A DNA stretch of 64,000 bases, from positions 543,911 to 607,910 of the forward strand of contig NZ_KZ845663.1 of assembly GCF_003313465.1 (NCBI RefSeq), written 5' to 3'. Shown piece after piece: positions 43,866-51,400 of this stretch. Within the stretch, counting starts at the first letter, position 1. Every line of letters starts with the position of its first letter. The stretch comes from Thermoflavimicrobium daqui (lineage in GTDB: Bacteria; Bacillota; Bacilli; Thermoactinomycetales; Thermoactinomycetaceae). A program made the position numbers and the translations under genes. The notes beneath the pieces were generated by a model that searched no databases, had not been told where the DNA came from, and worked only from the letters and a program-made list of their open reading frames with translations.

Positions 43866-43902
43866 AAAAAAGGTTGCCTGCCAATTGTAGGGCAACCTTT
43901 TT
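43866..43902 (+). terminator. Terminator of asnB
   Basis: AAAAAAGGTTGCC pairs with GGCAACCTTTTT around a short loop. Confidence 0.9.
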
Positions 43903-44015
43903 CAATTTATAGATTGGGTAAAAATATAATGAAAGACATTGATCACACAACCCCAGATCTTATAAAACTTTATATAGAAGATGTTTTTCTGCTGCTGATG
44001 AAAGGATGACTTCAA

Positions 44016-44504
44016 ATGATTTATGAGCTATTATCTAATTTTTCTTTATGGACCTCCGTCACGGCGATCGTACTAGCTCAAGTATTAAAAGTTCCTTGGA
44101 ACTACTTTATCTCTCAAAAATGGGATTGGGGTTGGCTTCTTAACTCTGGAGGCATGCCTAGTTCTCATACTTCTGCAGTTACCTCCCTCGCAACTTCGAT
44201 CGGGCTAATCGAAGGCTGGAATTCAACTTCATTTGCTATTGCAACTATTTTTGCTGTTATTACCATGTATGATGCGACAGGTGTTCGTCGTCATGCTGGA
44301 ATTCAAGCACAAGTAATTAATCAGCTTGCAGAGGATTTTACGACACTACTTCATGAAATTCGCCAATTAAAATTAAATGAAAAGCCTCTAGGTAAGTCAC
44401 GAATTAAGTTAAAAGAAATATTAGGACATAAACCTATTGAAGTATTCATCGGTCTTTGGTTTGGTATCTTAATTGCACTCGGTATGTATTGGTTGTGGTT
44501 TTAA
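44016..44504 (+). CDS. yuiD: YuiD-like divergent PAP2 (DUF212) membrane protein
   Basis: A 162-residue membrane protein of the DUF212/YuiD family, a divergent acid-phosphatase/vanadium-haloperoxidase relative. Signature GGMPSSHTSAVTSLATS and TMYDATGVRRHAGIQAQVIN hold the phosphatase-like Ser-His and Arg-His pairs. About four helices. The ATG at 44016 follows AAAGGATG. It overlaps nothing and lies 25 bases before the BtuF-like gene, so the two may be one transcript. Confidence 0.9.
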   Translation: MIYELLSNFSLWTSVTAIVLAQVLKVPWNYFISQKWDWGWLLNSGGMPSSHTSAVTSLATSIGLIEGWNSTSFAIATIFAVITMYDATGVRRHAGIQAQVINQLAEDFTTLLHEIRQLKLNEKPLGKSRIKLKEILGHKPIEVFIGLWFGILIALGMYWLWF

Positions 44505-44529
44505 GCCTGTATACAAGGGGGATAACGTT

Positions 44530-45351
44530 ATGAAAAGGATCATATCTATTTGCCCAAGCAACACAGAAATCCTCTATTTTCTAGGGATGGGAGATCGTGT
44601 TATCGGATTGGATGATTTTTCAGATTGGCCTAGTGAGTGGAGTTATCTCCCACGACTAGGCCCAGACCTAGATATCGATATTGAAAAAGTCAAATTACTT
44701 AATCCTGATCTTGTCATTGCATCGCTAAGTGTGCCAGGAATGGAGAAAAATATCGAGCGTCTAAAAGAAGAAAAAATACCCTACATTGTTTTAAACCCAA
44801 AATCACTTCATGAGATTCCGAATGATATCATGAAGCTCGGCCAAGCCCTTTTTGTTGTTGACAAGGCAGAGAATTTGGCAAATCGATTTCGATGCGAACT
44901 GGAGCAAATTCAAAGTCATATACCTGCTTCATCTTTACCAGTTAGACTTTATTTTGAATGGTGGCCAAAACCCGTCTTTAGCCCGGGGAATAAAAATTGG
45001 TTGACAGATATTTCGCATTTAATCGGCGCCTCCCAAATTTTCGAAGAATATGACCAAGAGAGCGTACAATCCGATTGGGAAACAGTTGCAGATAAAAATC
45101 CCGACTACTGCTTAATCGTTTGGACGGGTATTCCCAAACATCGAATTCGTAAAGAGCTGATTACCAGTCGCCCAGCCTTTCAAGGGCAAAAATGGATAGA
45201 GCCAGGGCGACTCCATATTTTAGAGGAAGGTTGGTATTGTCGCCCCTCTCCTCGTATTCTAACTGGGATCAAGTATTTAGCGCACATCCTTTATCCTGAA
45301 CGCTTTATATCTCCAAATCCAAATGACCCTTTTCACGACACTCGTCAATAG
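44530..45351 (+). CDS. Cobalamin/iron-chelate binding-protein fold (BtuF-like), no signal peptide
   Basis: A 273-residue protein with the type III periplasmic-binding-protein pattern: IISICPSNTEILYFLGMGDRVIG, LNPDLVIASLS, and YFEWWPKPVFSPGNKNWLTD, ending with GIKYLAHILYPE. BtuF-type domains bind vitamin B12 or iron chelates. Here there is neither a signal peptide nor a lipobox and no ABC permease or ATPase nearby, so it is probably cytosolic and may not be a transporter subunit. The ATG at 44530 follows CAAGGGGGATAACGTT; the frame opens earlier, inside yuiD. Confidence 0.82.
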   Translation: MKRIISICPSNTEILYFLGMGDRVIGLDDFSDWPSEWSYLPRLGPDLDIDIEKVKLLNPDLVIASLSVPGMEKNIERLKEEKIPYIVLNPKSLHEIPNDIMKLGQALFVVDKAENLANRFRCELEQIQSHIPASSLPVRLYFEWWPKPVFSPGNKNWLTDISHLIGASQIFEEYDQESVQSDWETVADKNPDYCLIVWTGIPKHRIRKELITSRPAFQGQKWIEPGRLHILEEGWYCRPSPRILTGIKYLAHILYPERFISPNPNDPFHDTRQ

Positions 45352-45359
45352 ATTACAGC

Positions 45360-45400
45360 AAATGGGTTTCTCCAAACGATAAAGTTAGAGAAACCCATTT
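45360..45400. terminator. Hairpin between convergent btuF-like and yuiB-like genes
   Basis: AAATGGGTTTCTC pairs exactly with GAGAAACCCATTT around a 15-base loop. Confidence 0.85.
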
Positions 45401-45406
45401 ACTATA

Positions 45407-45697
45407 CTAAAACATCTTATATCCTTTGGAACGCAATGTTTGAATAGTCCAGCCACCTATAATAGTCCCTGCTAATCCAGAAATCATCACAGAAATATCG
45501 GCAAAATGAAATGAGGATAAGGTAAAAATAAGGTAACCTGCAAAACCAAAGTATAATACCAAAGGTAGCCAAGTTGTTTTAAGAATCATATTTAAAATAA
45601 AGCCAATGCCAAAGAATAAGACGAAGAACATTACAATAGAAACGGCCATTTGCAATGTATTTATCTTTTCAACTAATAATACAAGGGCCAGATTCAC
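45407..45697 (-). CDS. YuiB-like small membrane protein
   Basis: A 96-residue protein with three predicted helices (QMAVSIVMFFVLFFGIGFIL, LPLVLYFGFAGYLIFTL, ISVMISGLAGTIIGGW). It resembles B. subtilis YuiB in length, in the FFVLFFGIGFxLN stretch and in gene position beside yuiD, yumB and yumC. Function unknown. GTG at 45697 is chosen because GGAGGGAAGGGTA stands before it; a longer reading to 45724 would include the ribosome binding site in the coding sequence. Confidence 0.75.
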   Translation of the reverse strand: MNLALVLLVEKINTLQMAVSIVMFFVLFFGIGFILNMILKTTWLPLVLYFGFAGYLIFTLSSFHFADISVMISGLAGTIIGGWTIQTLRSKGYKMF

Positions 45698-45848
45698 TAC
45701 CCTTCCCTCCATTTTTACAAACAATGTCTGTTATCATTTTACAAGAAATATATAAAGGGTTCAATGAAACGACGAATTATCAAATATGACTAATGATTAA
45801 CATATTATAACAATGGATCAAATTTAATCTTTTCTTCTTATTACTAAT

Positions 45849-45890
45849 AAAAAAGAGGATATTAGTCCTTGTATGACTAACCATCCTCTT
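45849..45890 (-). terminator. Terminator of the NDH-2 gene
   Basis: AAGAGGAT pairs with ATCCTCTT, with an inner AGTC/GACT pair, and is followed on the minus strand by a T-run. Confidence 0.8.
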
Positions 45891-45906
45891 ATATCAAACA
45901 AAACGA

Positions 45907-47094
45907 TTATAATTTTCCCTTCTTTAATACGAGGGAAATTCCACCTAGTAAATATAGCCAACGCATATCGATTAGTTTCTTCATGAAAGCTGCCTTACCA
46001 CCAACTAATTTTTTATCTCCAACCGTACCAATCGCTTCTCTTCTACCCAACGAAGCAACGGTTCCTTTTGGCATATACTTAAATGGCTTCATTTCTCCAC
46101 CACGAATTTTAGAAGCTAAATTTTCTCCCAAGAGTTGACCTTGTTGCGTTGACATTTGCGCTGTAGGCGGATACGGACGTTCTTCTTCGTTAAACACTAA
46201 AGAGCTGTCTCCAAGAACAAACACATTTTCATAGCCCGGTGCACGCAAATATTCATCCACTTTTACCCGACCACGCATCGTTTCAATACCTGATTCTTCA
46301 ACCAGTTTATTTCCGCGCACTCCACCAGTCCATACTACTGTTGCTGCTTTAATTTCTTTTCCACCTTTGAGAATAACACCGTCTTCTTTACATTCTTCAA
46401 TAGGAGTACTTAGAATAAATTCAACACCTTTTCCTTCCAAGTACTTCACTGCATAGTCTACCAAATCTTTATCAAAGCCTGGAAGAACAGTAGGTGCTGC
46501 TTCTACATTGACAATACGAACTTTTTCAAGTGGCACATCATATTCATGACAAAGCTCTGGCATACGATCTACAAGCTCACCAATAAACTCTATTCCTGTG
46601 AATCCTGCCCCGCCTACAACGATAGTGATCAGCTCATCTTTTTGCTCACTTTGATAACGCGCAAACATATACTCCAAATGCTCGCGAATTATACGGACAC
46701 TATTAATATTGCGTATAAAATAAGCATTTTCTAATAAACCTTTAATACCGAAGGTTTCTGGTGCACTCCCCAAACCAATCACTAGATAATCATAAGAAAT
46801 GGGCTTATTGTTTTCCAATTGAACTGTTTTGTCTTCTAGTTTAATTGCGGTCACTTTATCTTGAATAAATTTTACCTTTTGCTGGTTGATTACTGAATTG
46901 ATCATGATACGTGCATGATCAGGATGACTAGTACCAGCAGCTGGTTCATGTAACTTGGTCGTAATATAATGATATGGATTTAGGTTTACCAAAATAACCT
47001 CAGCTTCATTATAATGTAGCTTCTTCTGTAATCCCTTTACAGTCATTAAACCGCCATAACCTGCTCCCAAAACCACTATCTTAGGTACACTCAT
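45907..47094 (-). CDS. yumB: Type II NADH dehydrogenase (YumB-like)
   Basis: A 395-residue peripheral membrane flavoprotein that passes electrons from NADH to menaquinone without pumping protons. Two Rossmann motifs are seen: VVLGAGYGGLM at the N terminus (FAD) and ITIVVGGAGFTGIEF mid-protein (NADH). VFVLGDSSLV and PPTAQMSTQQGQLLGENL are the conserved FAD-contacting blocks, and a C-terminal amphipathic stretch (MRWLYLLGGISLVLKKGK) suits membrane attachment. Gene position next to yumC matches B. subtilis. ATG at 47094; the upstream ribosome binding site is GGAAGGG. Confidence 0.92.
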   Translation of the reverse strand: MSVPKIVVLGAGYGGLMTVKGLQKKLHYNEAEVILVNLNPYHYITTKLHEPAAGTSHPDHARIMINSVINQQKVKFIQDKVTAIKLEDKTVQLENNKPISYDYLVIGLGSAPETFGIKGLLENAYFIRNINSVRIIREHLEYMFARYQSEQKDELITIVVGGAGFTGIEFIGELVDRMPELCHEYDVPLEKVRIVNVEAAPTVLPGFDKDLVDYAVKYLEGKGVEFILSTPIEECKEDGVILKGGKEIKAATVVWTGGVRGNKLVEESGIETMRGRVKVDEYLRAPGYENVFVLGDSSLVFNEEERPYPPTAQMSTQQGQLLGENLASKIRGGEMKPFKYMPKGTVASLGRREAIGTVGDKKLVGGKAAFMKKLIDMRWLYLLGGISLVLKKGKL

Positions 47095-47348
47095 TACTAA
47101 TCCCTTCCATCTACTAATTTCCGTTATGATTAACCCATCACAAACAAAAAAATAAAATAAAAGATATCCGCCGAAATTAAATTATACCAATGAATATGAT
47201 ATGACTTTCACGAACCTTTGGCAAGAGATTTTGTTCACATTGTATCCAAATATTTGAGTTGCATCCTTAAAACATGCTGGAAAAGGTTACAAAAACCCAC
47301 TATATCCAATTTAATAAATATTCCTATTAGAACAATATAACTTTTTCA

Positions 47349-47357
47349 TGGTATAAT
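47349..47357 (+). promoter_or_regulatory. Extended -10 promoter of yumC
   Basis: TGGTATAAT is a full TGn-extended -10 hexamer, about 50 bases before the yumC start. The -35 region is poor, as usual for extended -10 promoters. The remaining divergent region 47095-47348 shows no other clear element. Confidence 0.6.
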
Positions 47358-47407
47358 GGGAAGAAAAAGTTCAAAAAATATATACTTCTGCTACTGAGGT
47401 GGTATTC

Positions 47408-48388
47408 ATGACAGTTACAGATATTCTTGTTATCGGAGGAGGTCCAACTGGATTATTCACTGCTTTTTATGCAGGAATGCGAAAAGCAAATGTGAAAATT
47501 GTCGAAAGCATGCCTCAGCTCGGCGGACAGCTTGCTGCGCTGTATCCTGAAAAGTTTATCTATGATGTAGCAGGATTTCCAAAAGTGCGCGCCCAAGAGC
47601 TGGTCGATAACCTGATCCAGCAAGCCCAATTATTTCAACCAGAGTATTGCCTAAATGAAAAAGTAATTCAAGTTAAGAAAAAAGAAGAGCGACTATTTGA
47701 AGTTGTTACCAATCAGCAGATTCACTTAACAAAATCCATTATTATTACAGCGGGTTGTGGAGCTTTTGAGCCCCGAAAACTAGTATTACCTCAAGCCAAA
47801 CAGTATGAAGGTAAAAATTTGCACTATTTCGTGAGTGACTTAAACCAATTTCGAGGTAAAAAAGTTTTAATCGCTGGTGGTGGTGATTCGGCAGTAGATT
47901 GGGCACTTATGTTGGAACCGATTGCACAAGAAATCACTTTAATTCATCGTCGAGATAAATTCCGTGCCCATGAGCATAGTGTTGAATTATTGATGAATTC
48001 AAAAGTGAAAGTGCTTACACCACGCGAAATTGTCGATATTCATGGAACAAAGCGTATCGAAACGGTAACCATTCAAGATAAGAAACAAGGAACAACAGAA
48101 ATTGTATCCATCGATGATCTAATCATTAGCTTTGGCTTTGTTTCTTCACTAGGTCCAATAAAAGAATGGGGTCTTGAAATCGAAAACGGTGCTATTAAAG
48201 TAAACTCTCGGATGGAAACAAACATCCCTGGGATTTATGCTGCGGGAGATATCGCCACTTACCCCGGAAAAGTCAAGCTAATCGCAGTTGGTTTTGGCGA
48301 AGCGCCTACTGCTGTGAACAATGCTAAACAATATCTTGACCCAACCGCTCGCCTTCAGCCAGGGCATAGTTCTAATATGAACCTTTAA
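47408..48388 (+). CDS. yumC: Ferredoxin/flavodoxin-NADP+ reductase (YumC-type)
   Basis: A 326-residue thioredoxin-reductase-like flavoenzyme without the redox CxxC. FAD motif [10 protein letters not shown] at the N terminus, [25 protein letters not shown] motif [15 protein letters not shown], and [14 protein letters not shown] near the end are all typical of B. subtilis YumC, the essential ferredoxin reductase. The ATG at 47408 follows GAGGTGGTATTC; an in-frame GTG at 47399 would overlap that site. Confidence 0.93.
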   Translation: MTVTDILVIGGGPTGLFTAFYAGMRKANVKIVESMPQLGGQLAALYPEKFIYDVAGFPKVRAQELVDNLIQQAQLFQPEYCLNEKVIQVKKKEERLFEVVTNQQIHLTKSIIITAGCGAFEPRKLVLPQAKQYEGKNLHYFVSDLNQFRGKKVLIAGGGDSAVDWALMLEPIAQEITLIHRRDKFRAHEHSVELLMNSKVKVLTPREIVDIHGTKRIETVTIQDKKQGTTEIVSIDDLIISFGFVSSLGPIKEWGLEIENGAIKVNSRMETNIPGIYAAGDIATYPGKVKLIAVGFGEAPTAVNNAKQYLDPTARLQPGHSSNMNL

Positions 48389-48396
48389 TCCCCATT

Positions 48397-48427
48397 CCCC
48401 TTCAGGTGAAAGGGGTTTTTTTATTTT
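48397..48427 (+). terminator. Terminator of yumC
   Basis: CCCCTT pairs with AAGGGG, followed by TTTTTTTA. Confidence 0.85.
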
Positions 48428-48443
48428 TATTCTTAGATTTATA

Positions 48444-48572
48444 GAGGTTGCCCTCCTAATCGTCCTCTCATCGCTTCCCCACTCGCTCCCGTAGACTTAC
48501 CATTCAAAAGTCGATCCTACAAAAACGATCCGCGGCTTCGTCTAGGAATGGCTCGAATTATGTAACATGCTG
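48444..48572 (+). repeat. Dispersed intergenic repeat, copy B
   Basis: 129 bases sharing ordered blocks with the repeat at 36980 (GAGGTTGCC, the exact 16-mer TCATCGCTTCCCCACT, CGATCCTAC, CAAAAACG, TCTAGG, ATGTAACATGCTG). It shares AAAAGTCGATCCTA with copy C. No reading frame. Confidence 0.7.
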
Positions 48573-48619
48573 TTATAGAAATACTTTCCTAACCTAACTG
48601 CATGATTATAAAAGATTTG

Positions 48620-48648
48620 GCCCATCCTAAGTAAAAAAGAGGGTGGGC
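48620..48648 (+). promoter_or_regulatory. Hairpin covering the ribosome binding site of the zinc-ribbon gene
   Basis: GCCCATCCT (48620-48628) pairs with AGGGTGGGC (48640-48648), nine pairs including one G-U. The right arm contains the only ribosome binding site of the gene that starts directly afterwards. Confidence 0.5.
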
Positions 48649-48915
48649 TTGTTGCTTCATACTAATCCATACGCATGTCCAGTTTGTAATGGATTTACTT
48701 CCTATACAGCATATTGTCCAAAATGTAGCCATATCCTCCAAGATGGTGGACGGATCTTTGACTATTTTGCCGACTATAGTCCTTATCGCCCAATCGATGA
48801 CTTAAAAATGACAGATGGCTTGCTTGATTACCAAAATCATACTTGCCCTCATCAAATATACTGTGAGCATTGTGGATATCGAGAAGTTACACTGATGCAA
48901 GAAAGCCACTACTAA
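48649..48915 (+). CDS. Small double zinc-ribbon protein
   Basis: An 88-residue protein with four CxxC-type knuckles: CPVCNG, CPKCSH, then CPH and CEHCGY. The middle, GGRIFDYFADYSPYRPIDDLKMTDG, is a conserved block I associate with a small family widespread in Bacillales, function unknown. No ATG is available: TTG at 48649 or 48652 or GTG at 48643 are all possible, with GAGGG at 48639-48643 as the binding site. TTG at 48649 is a compromise. Confidence 0.72.
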   Translation: MLLHTNPYACPVCNGFTSYTAYCPKCSHILQDGGRIFDYFADYSPYRPIDDLKMTDGLLDYQNHTCPHQIYCEHCGYREVTLMQESHY

Positions 48916-48955
48916 AAGATCATTTTTAGATCATTCTTCCTCTGAAAATAATAAA

Positions 48956-49004
48956 ACCCAGCTCTATTCTACATCGTCCATGAATGATATAGATAGAGCT
49001 GGGT
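48956..49004. terminator. Long hairpin between convergent zinc-ribbon and yutM genes
   Basis: ACCCAGCTCTAT pairs with ATAGAGCTGGGT across a partly paired loop. It lies between converging genes and probably serves both. Confidence 0.75.
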
Positions 49005-49065
49005 ATTTCTTTCTTTGAAAAGATTGGAGAAATTTGCTATATCAACGATATCGTTATCAAAATCC

Positions 49066-49422
49066 TTAACAGTCTTCAGGTTTTCCGGCTTCTGTAGCTG
49101 TACGGAATGAGGCACCACAGCCACATGAAGCAATAGCATTAGGATTATCGATACTAAAGCCGCCACCCATCATCGATTCTTTAAAATCGATAACCGTTCC
49201 TTGTAAATAAGCAATACTATCTTGATCTACCAAAATCTTAACTCCATGCTGACTTAATTCCATATCGTCTTCTTTTTTGTCCTCATCAAATCCCAGTGAA
49301 TAATTCAAACCACTACATCCACCAAATTGAATACCAATCCGTAAAAACTGTCGATCTGGGTTATCTGTATCTTGAAGCATCTCTTTCACTTTCAGAGCTG
49401 CTTGCTCCGTCAATGTTATCAT
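49066..49422 (-). CDS. yutM: Iron-sulfur cluster insertion/assembly protein (ErpA/YutM, HesB family)
   Basis: A 118-residue A-type Fe-S carrier. The three conserved cysteines are present: Cys36 in GGCSGLNY and Cys100/Cys102 in SCGCGASF. Such proteins hand [4Fe-4S] or [2Fe-2S] clusters to targets. The ATG at 49422 follows AAAGGGGGTAACCAAT; a longer reading to 49476 would include the ribosome binding site. It is 59 bases downstream of the Spo0E-like gene on the same strand. Confidence 0.92.
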   Translation of the reverse strand: MITLTEQAALKVKEMLQDTDNPDRQFLRIGIQFGGCSGLNYSLGFDEDKKEDDMELSQHGVKILVDQDSIAYLQGTVIDFKESMMGGGFSIDNPNAIASCGCGASFRTATEAGKPEDC

Positions 49423-49481
49423 ATTGGTTACCCCCTTTATATACTTAGTATACAGGGTAAACCTTTTCTTACTCAACCCAA

Positions 49482-49718
49482 TTAAACGACTGTACGAATT
49501 GGTACTTCACGGATCGTTGAAGAATGAGGACGAATTGGATAAATTCTTTCTACCGATTTATCCAACTCTTTCGCATACTCTCGATGCCATTCGTTGTGAA
49601 GTTGATCAAGCGCTTGGCTTAGTTCATATACATTGGGGTGACCTAATCCCAGATCAAGCGCTGTCACTTCCATCTCTTTTCTTAGCGCTTCTATTTTCTC
49701 CTCTAGCTTCCGTTTCAC
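49482..49718 (-). CDS. Spo0E-like aspartyl-phosphate phosphatase
   Basis: A 78-residue helical protein. Residues 3-18 and 28-50 would form a helical hairpin; the second contains HPNVYELSQALDQLHNEW, matching the Spo0E motif SQxLD (Ser34, Gln35, Leu37, Asp38) needed to remove phosphate from Spo0A. Such phosphatases delay sporulation. GTG at 49718 is supported by AGAGGGGGAATTCCGT. The final 25 residues are an extension without the motif. Confidence 0.8.
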   Translation of the reverse strand: MKRKLEEKIEALRKEMEVTALDLGLGHPNVYELSQALDQLHNEWHREYAKELDKSVERIYPIRPHSSTIREVPIRTVV

Positions 49719-49844
49719 ACGGAATTCCCCCTCTTTTATCTTTCTCTACAAAAATTTTTTCTTTACGAAGCCGATTTGTTCGAAATATGGTTAGTTTAGA
49801 GAGTAATGGGAAATTTCCAACCACAGGCATCTACAAATTCTAAC

Positions 49845-50026
49845 AAGTCGAAATCGACTATTTTTAGTATACACTCCCAATTAATAGAAAGAAAGTCGCT
49901 TTTTTTACAATTTCTCCATCCTATTTATTACTAAACATGATAAAGAGACGTTAATTGACAACAAATACGTACAATTACAAGATTTTTCAACAAAATTGAT
50001 TCGTTTATTTCCATACATCGATATGA
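49845..50026. other. AT-rich region between the Spo0E-like gene and the mqnE promoter
   Basis: Starts with a short palindrome AGTCGAAATCGACT followed by a T-run at 49846, possibly a weak terminator. The rest is AT-rich without other structure. Confidence 0.35.
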
Positions 50027-50032
50027 TAGAAT
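50024..50032 (+). promoter_or_regulatory. Extended -10 promoter of mqnE
   Basis: TGATAGAAT is an extended -10 with a weak TTTATT -35 seventeen bases upstream. Transcription would start near 50039, giving a leader of about 215 bases. Confidence 0.5.
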
Positions 50033-50065
50033 GAAATAGAATTTAGTTTTTTAGAGGTACGAAAT

Positions 50066-50127
50066 GATTGGATTAAGATTAAATATTCGTCTTCAAGAGA
50101 TAACATACACCTAATCCAATCGAATAT
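50066..50127 (+). ncRNA. Candidate H-type pseudoknot in the mqnE leader
   Basis: Stem 1: GATTGGATTA (50066-50075) with TAATCCAATC (50112-50121), ten pairs. Stem 2: ATATTCG (50083-50089), in the loop of stem 1, with CGAATAT (50121-50127) directly 3' of stem 1, six or seven pairs. Together they form an H-type pseudoknot near the start of the predicted leader. It matches no riboswitch I know. Confidence 0.45.
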
Positions 50128-50255
50128 ACTCTTAAAACTAGTGTGTGAATAGCATCCATGACCCATTCTTATGCCGTTTATCTGGGATTAAAGCATTTTT
50201 TGTCAAACGTCATGCTGAATTATGGAATTCATATGTAATGAAAGAGGGATTTTTG

Positions 50256-51350
50256 ATGTCAATGGCAGTAAAGAAAGATCTTTCTTATGTAGTTGATAAA
50301 GTACGCAGTGGCGAACGTCTGACGTTAGAAGATGGTATGATTCTATATGAATCACCTGATTTGCTCACTATTGCACAATTAGCTAATGAAGCAAATTTAA
50401 AGCGAAATGGAAACAAAGTATATTTTATTCAAAATATGTATATCAATCCAACCAATGTATGTGAAGCAAAGTGTTCTTTTTGTGGATTTCGCCGTGATCC
50501 AGGAGCTGAAGGTGCCTATACTATGTCACCTGAAGAGGTTTTAACCTATGTCAAGGAACGCTATACGGAAGGGATTCAAGAGTTTCATATTGTAGGTGGG
50601 CATAATCATACTGTTCCTTTTGATTACTATCTTGAAACGATTTCCATTTTGAAAAAAAATTATCCACAAGTACGAATCAAGGCGTATACAGGTGCTGAAA
50701 TTGAATTTTTCGCTCGTATCACAGGTTGGTCAATGGAAAAGGTATTACAAGAGCTAATCAAAGCTGGCTTAGATACTCTTCCAGGTGGTGGAGCGGAAAT
50801 TCTAACCGAACGCTATCGTCTAAAAATGAGCCCTGATAAAGCAAGTACAGATCAATGGCTTGAAGCACATGAAATCGCGCATTCACTTGGTCTTAAAACA
50901 CATGCAACCATGCTTTATGGTTCCATCGAAACCTTAGAAGAGCGCCTAACCCATATGATTCGTGTACGTGAACTCCAAGATAAAACAGATGGATACTTAG
51001 TCTTTATTCCTTTAGCTATGCAACCACGTAGTAAAACCGCATCGATCAAACGCCGTACTTCTGCAATGGATGACATGAAAACGATCGCAATTAGTCGCTT
51101 AATGCTAGATAATTTCCCCCATATCAAAGCTTACTTTATCAATATCGGTACCCAATTAGCCCAGCTTTCCCTCCACTATGGCGCCTCTGACTTACATGGT
51201 ACCCTAGTAGAAGAACGCATTAGTCATGCTGCTGGAGCACTTACACAAACGGCTTTAACCATCGATGAGCTTGTCTGGCTCATTCAAGGTGCCAATCGGA
51301 TCGCAGTCGAGCGTGATACGTTCTACAATGAGATCAAAGTTTATGAGTAA
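50256..51350 (+). CDS. mqnE: Aminofutalosine synthase MqnE (radical SAM)
   Basis: A 364-residue radical SAM enzyme of the futalosine menaquinone pathway; it joins the chorismate-derived enolpyruvyl benzoate to SAM-derived adenosyl to give aminofutalosine. The cluster motif is CEAKCSFC (Cys69, Cys73, Cys76), followed by HIVGGHNHTVPFDYYL, GAEIEFFARITG, LDTLPGGGAEILTERYR and LVFIPLAMQP, all typical of MqnE rather than MqnC. The ATG at 50256 follows AGAGGGATTTTTG; the frame opens at 50145 but has no binding site there. Other mqn genes are not in the window. Confidence 0.93.
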   Translation: MSMAVKKDLSYVVDKVRSGERLTLEDGMILYESPDLLTIAQLANEANLKRNGNKVYFIQNMYINPTNVCEAKCSFCGFRRDPGAEGAYTMSPEEVLTYVKERYTEGIQEFHIVGGHNHTVPFDYYLETISILKKNYPQVRIKAYTGAEIEFFARITGWSMEKVLQELIKAGLDTLPGGGAEILTERYRLKMSPDKASTDQWLEAHEIAHSLGLKTHATMLYGSIETLEERLTHMIRVRELQDKTDGYLVFIPLAMQPRSKTASIKRRTSAMDDMKTIAISRLMLDNFPHIKAYFINIGTQLAQLSLHYGASDLHGTLVEERISHAAGALTQTALTIDELVWLIQGANRIAVERDTFYNEIKVYE

Positions 51351-51400
51351 AGCCAATCAGTCCGACTCTATCTTATATCGAGTCGGACTGATTGGTTTTA
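51351..51400. terminator. 16-bp perfect hairpin between convergent mqnE and flippase genes
   Basis: CCAATCAGTCCGACTC pairs exactly with GAGTCGGACTGATTGG, with A and T flanks on either side. It overlaps the 3' end of the flippase gene and should work in both directions. Confidence 0.9.

Noticed and set aside
48456-48572. Idea that the dispersed repeat encodes a short peptide
   Set aside because: Stops occur in all frames and the copies differ by indels that are not multiples of three.
49424-49843. 139-codon plus-strand frame opposite the Spo0E-like gene and the yutM start
   Set aside because: Antisense to two well-supported genes and lacking a ribosome binding site.
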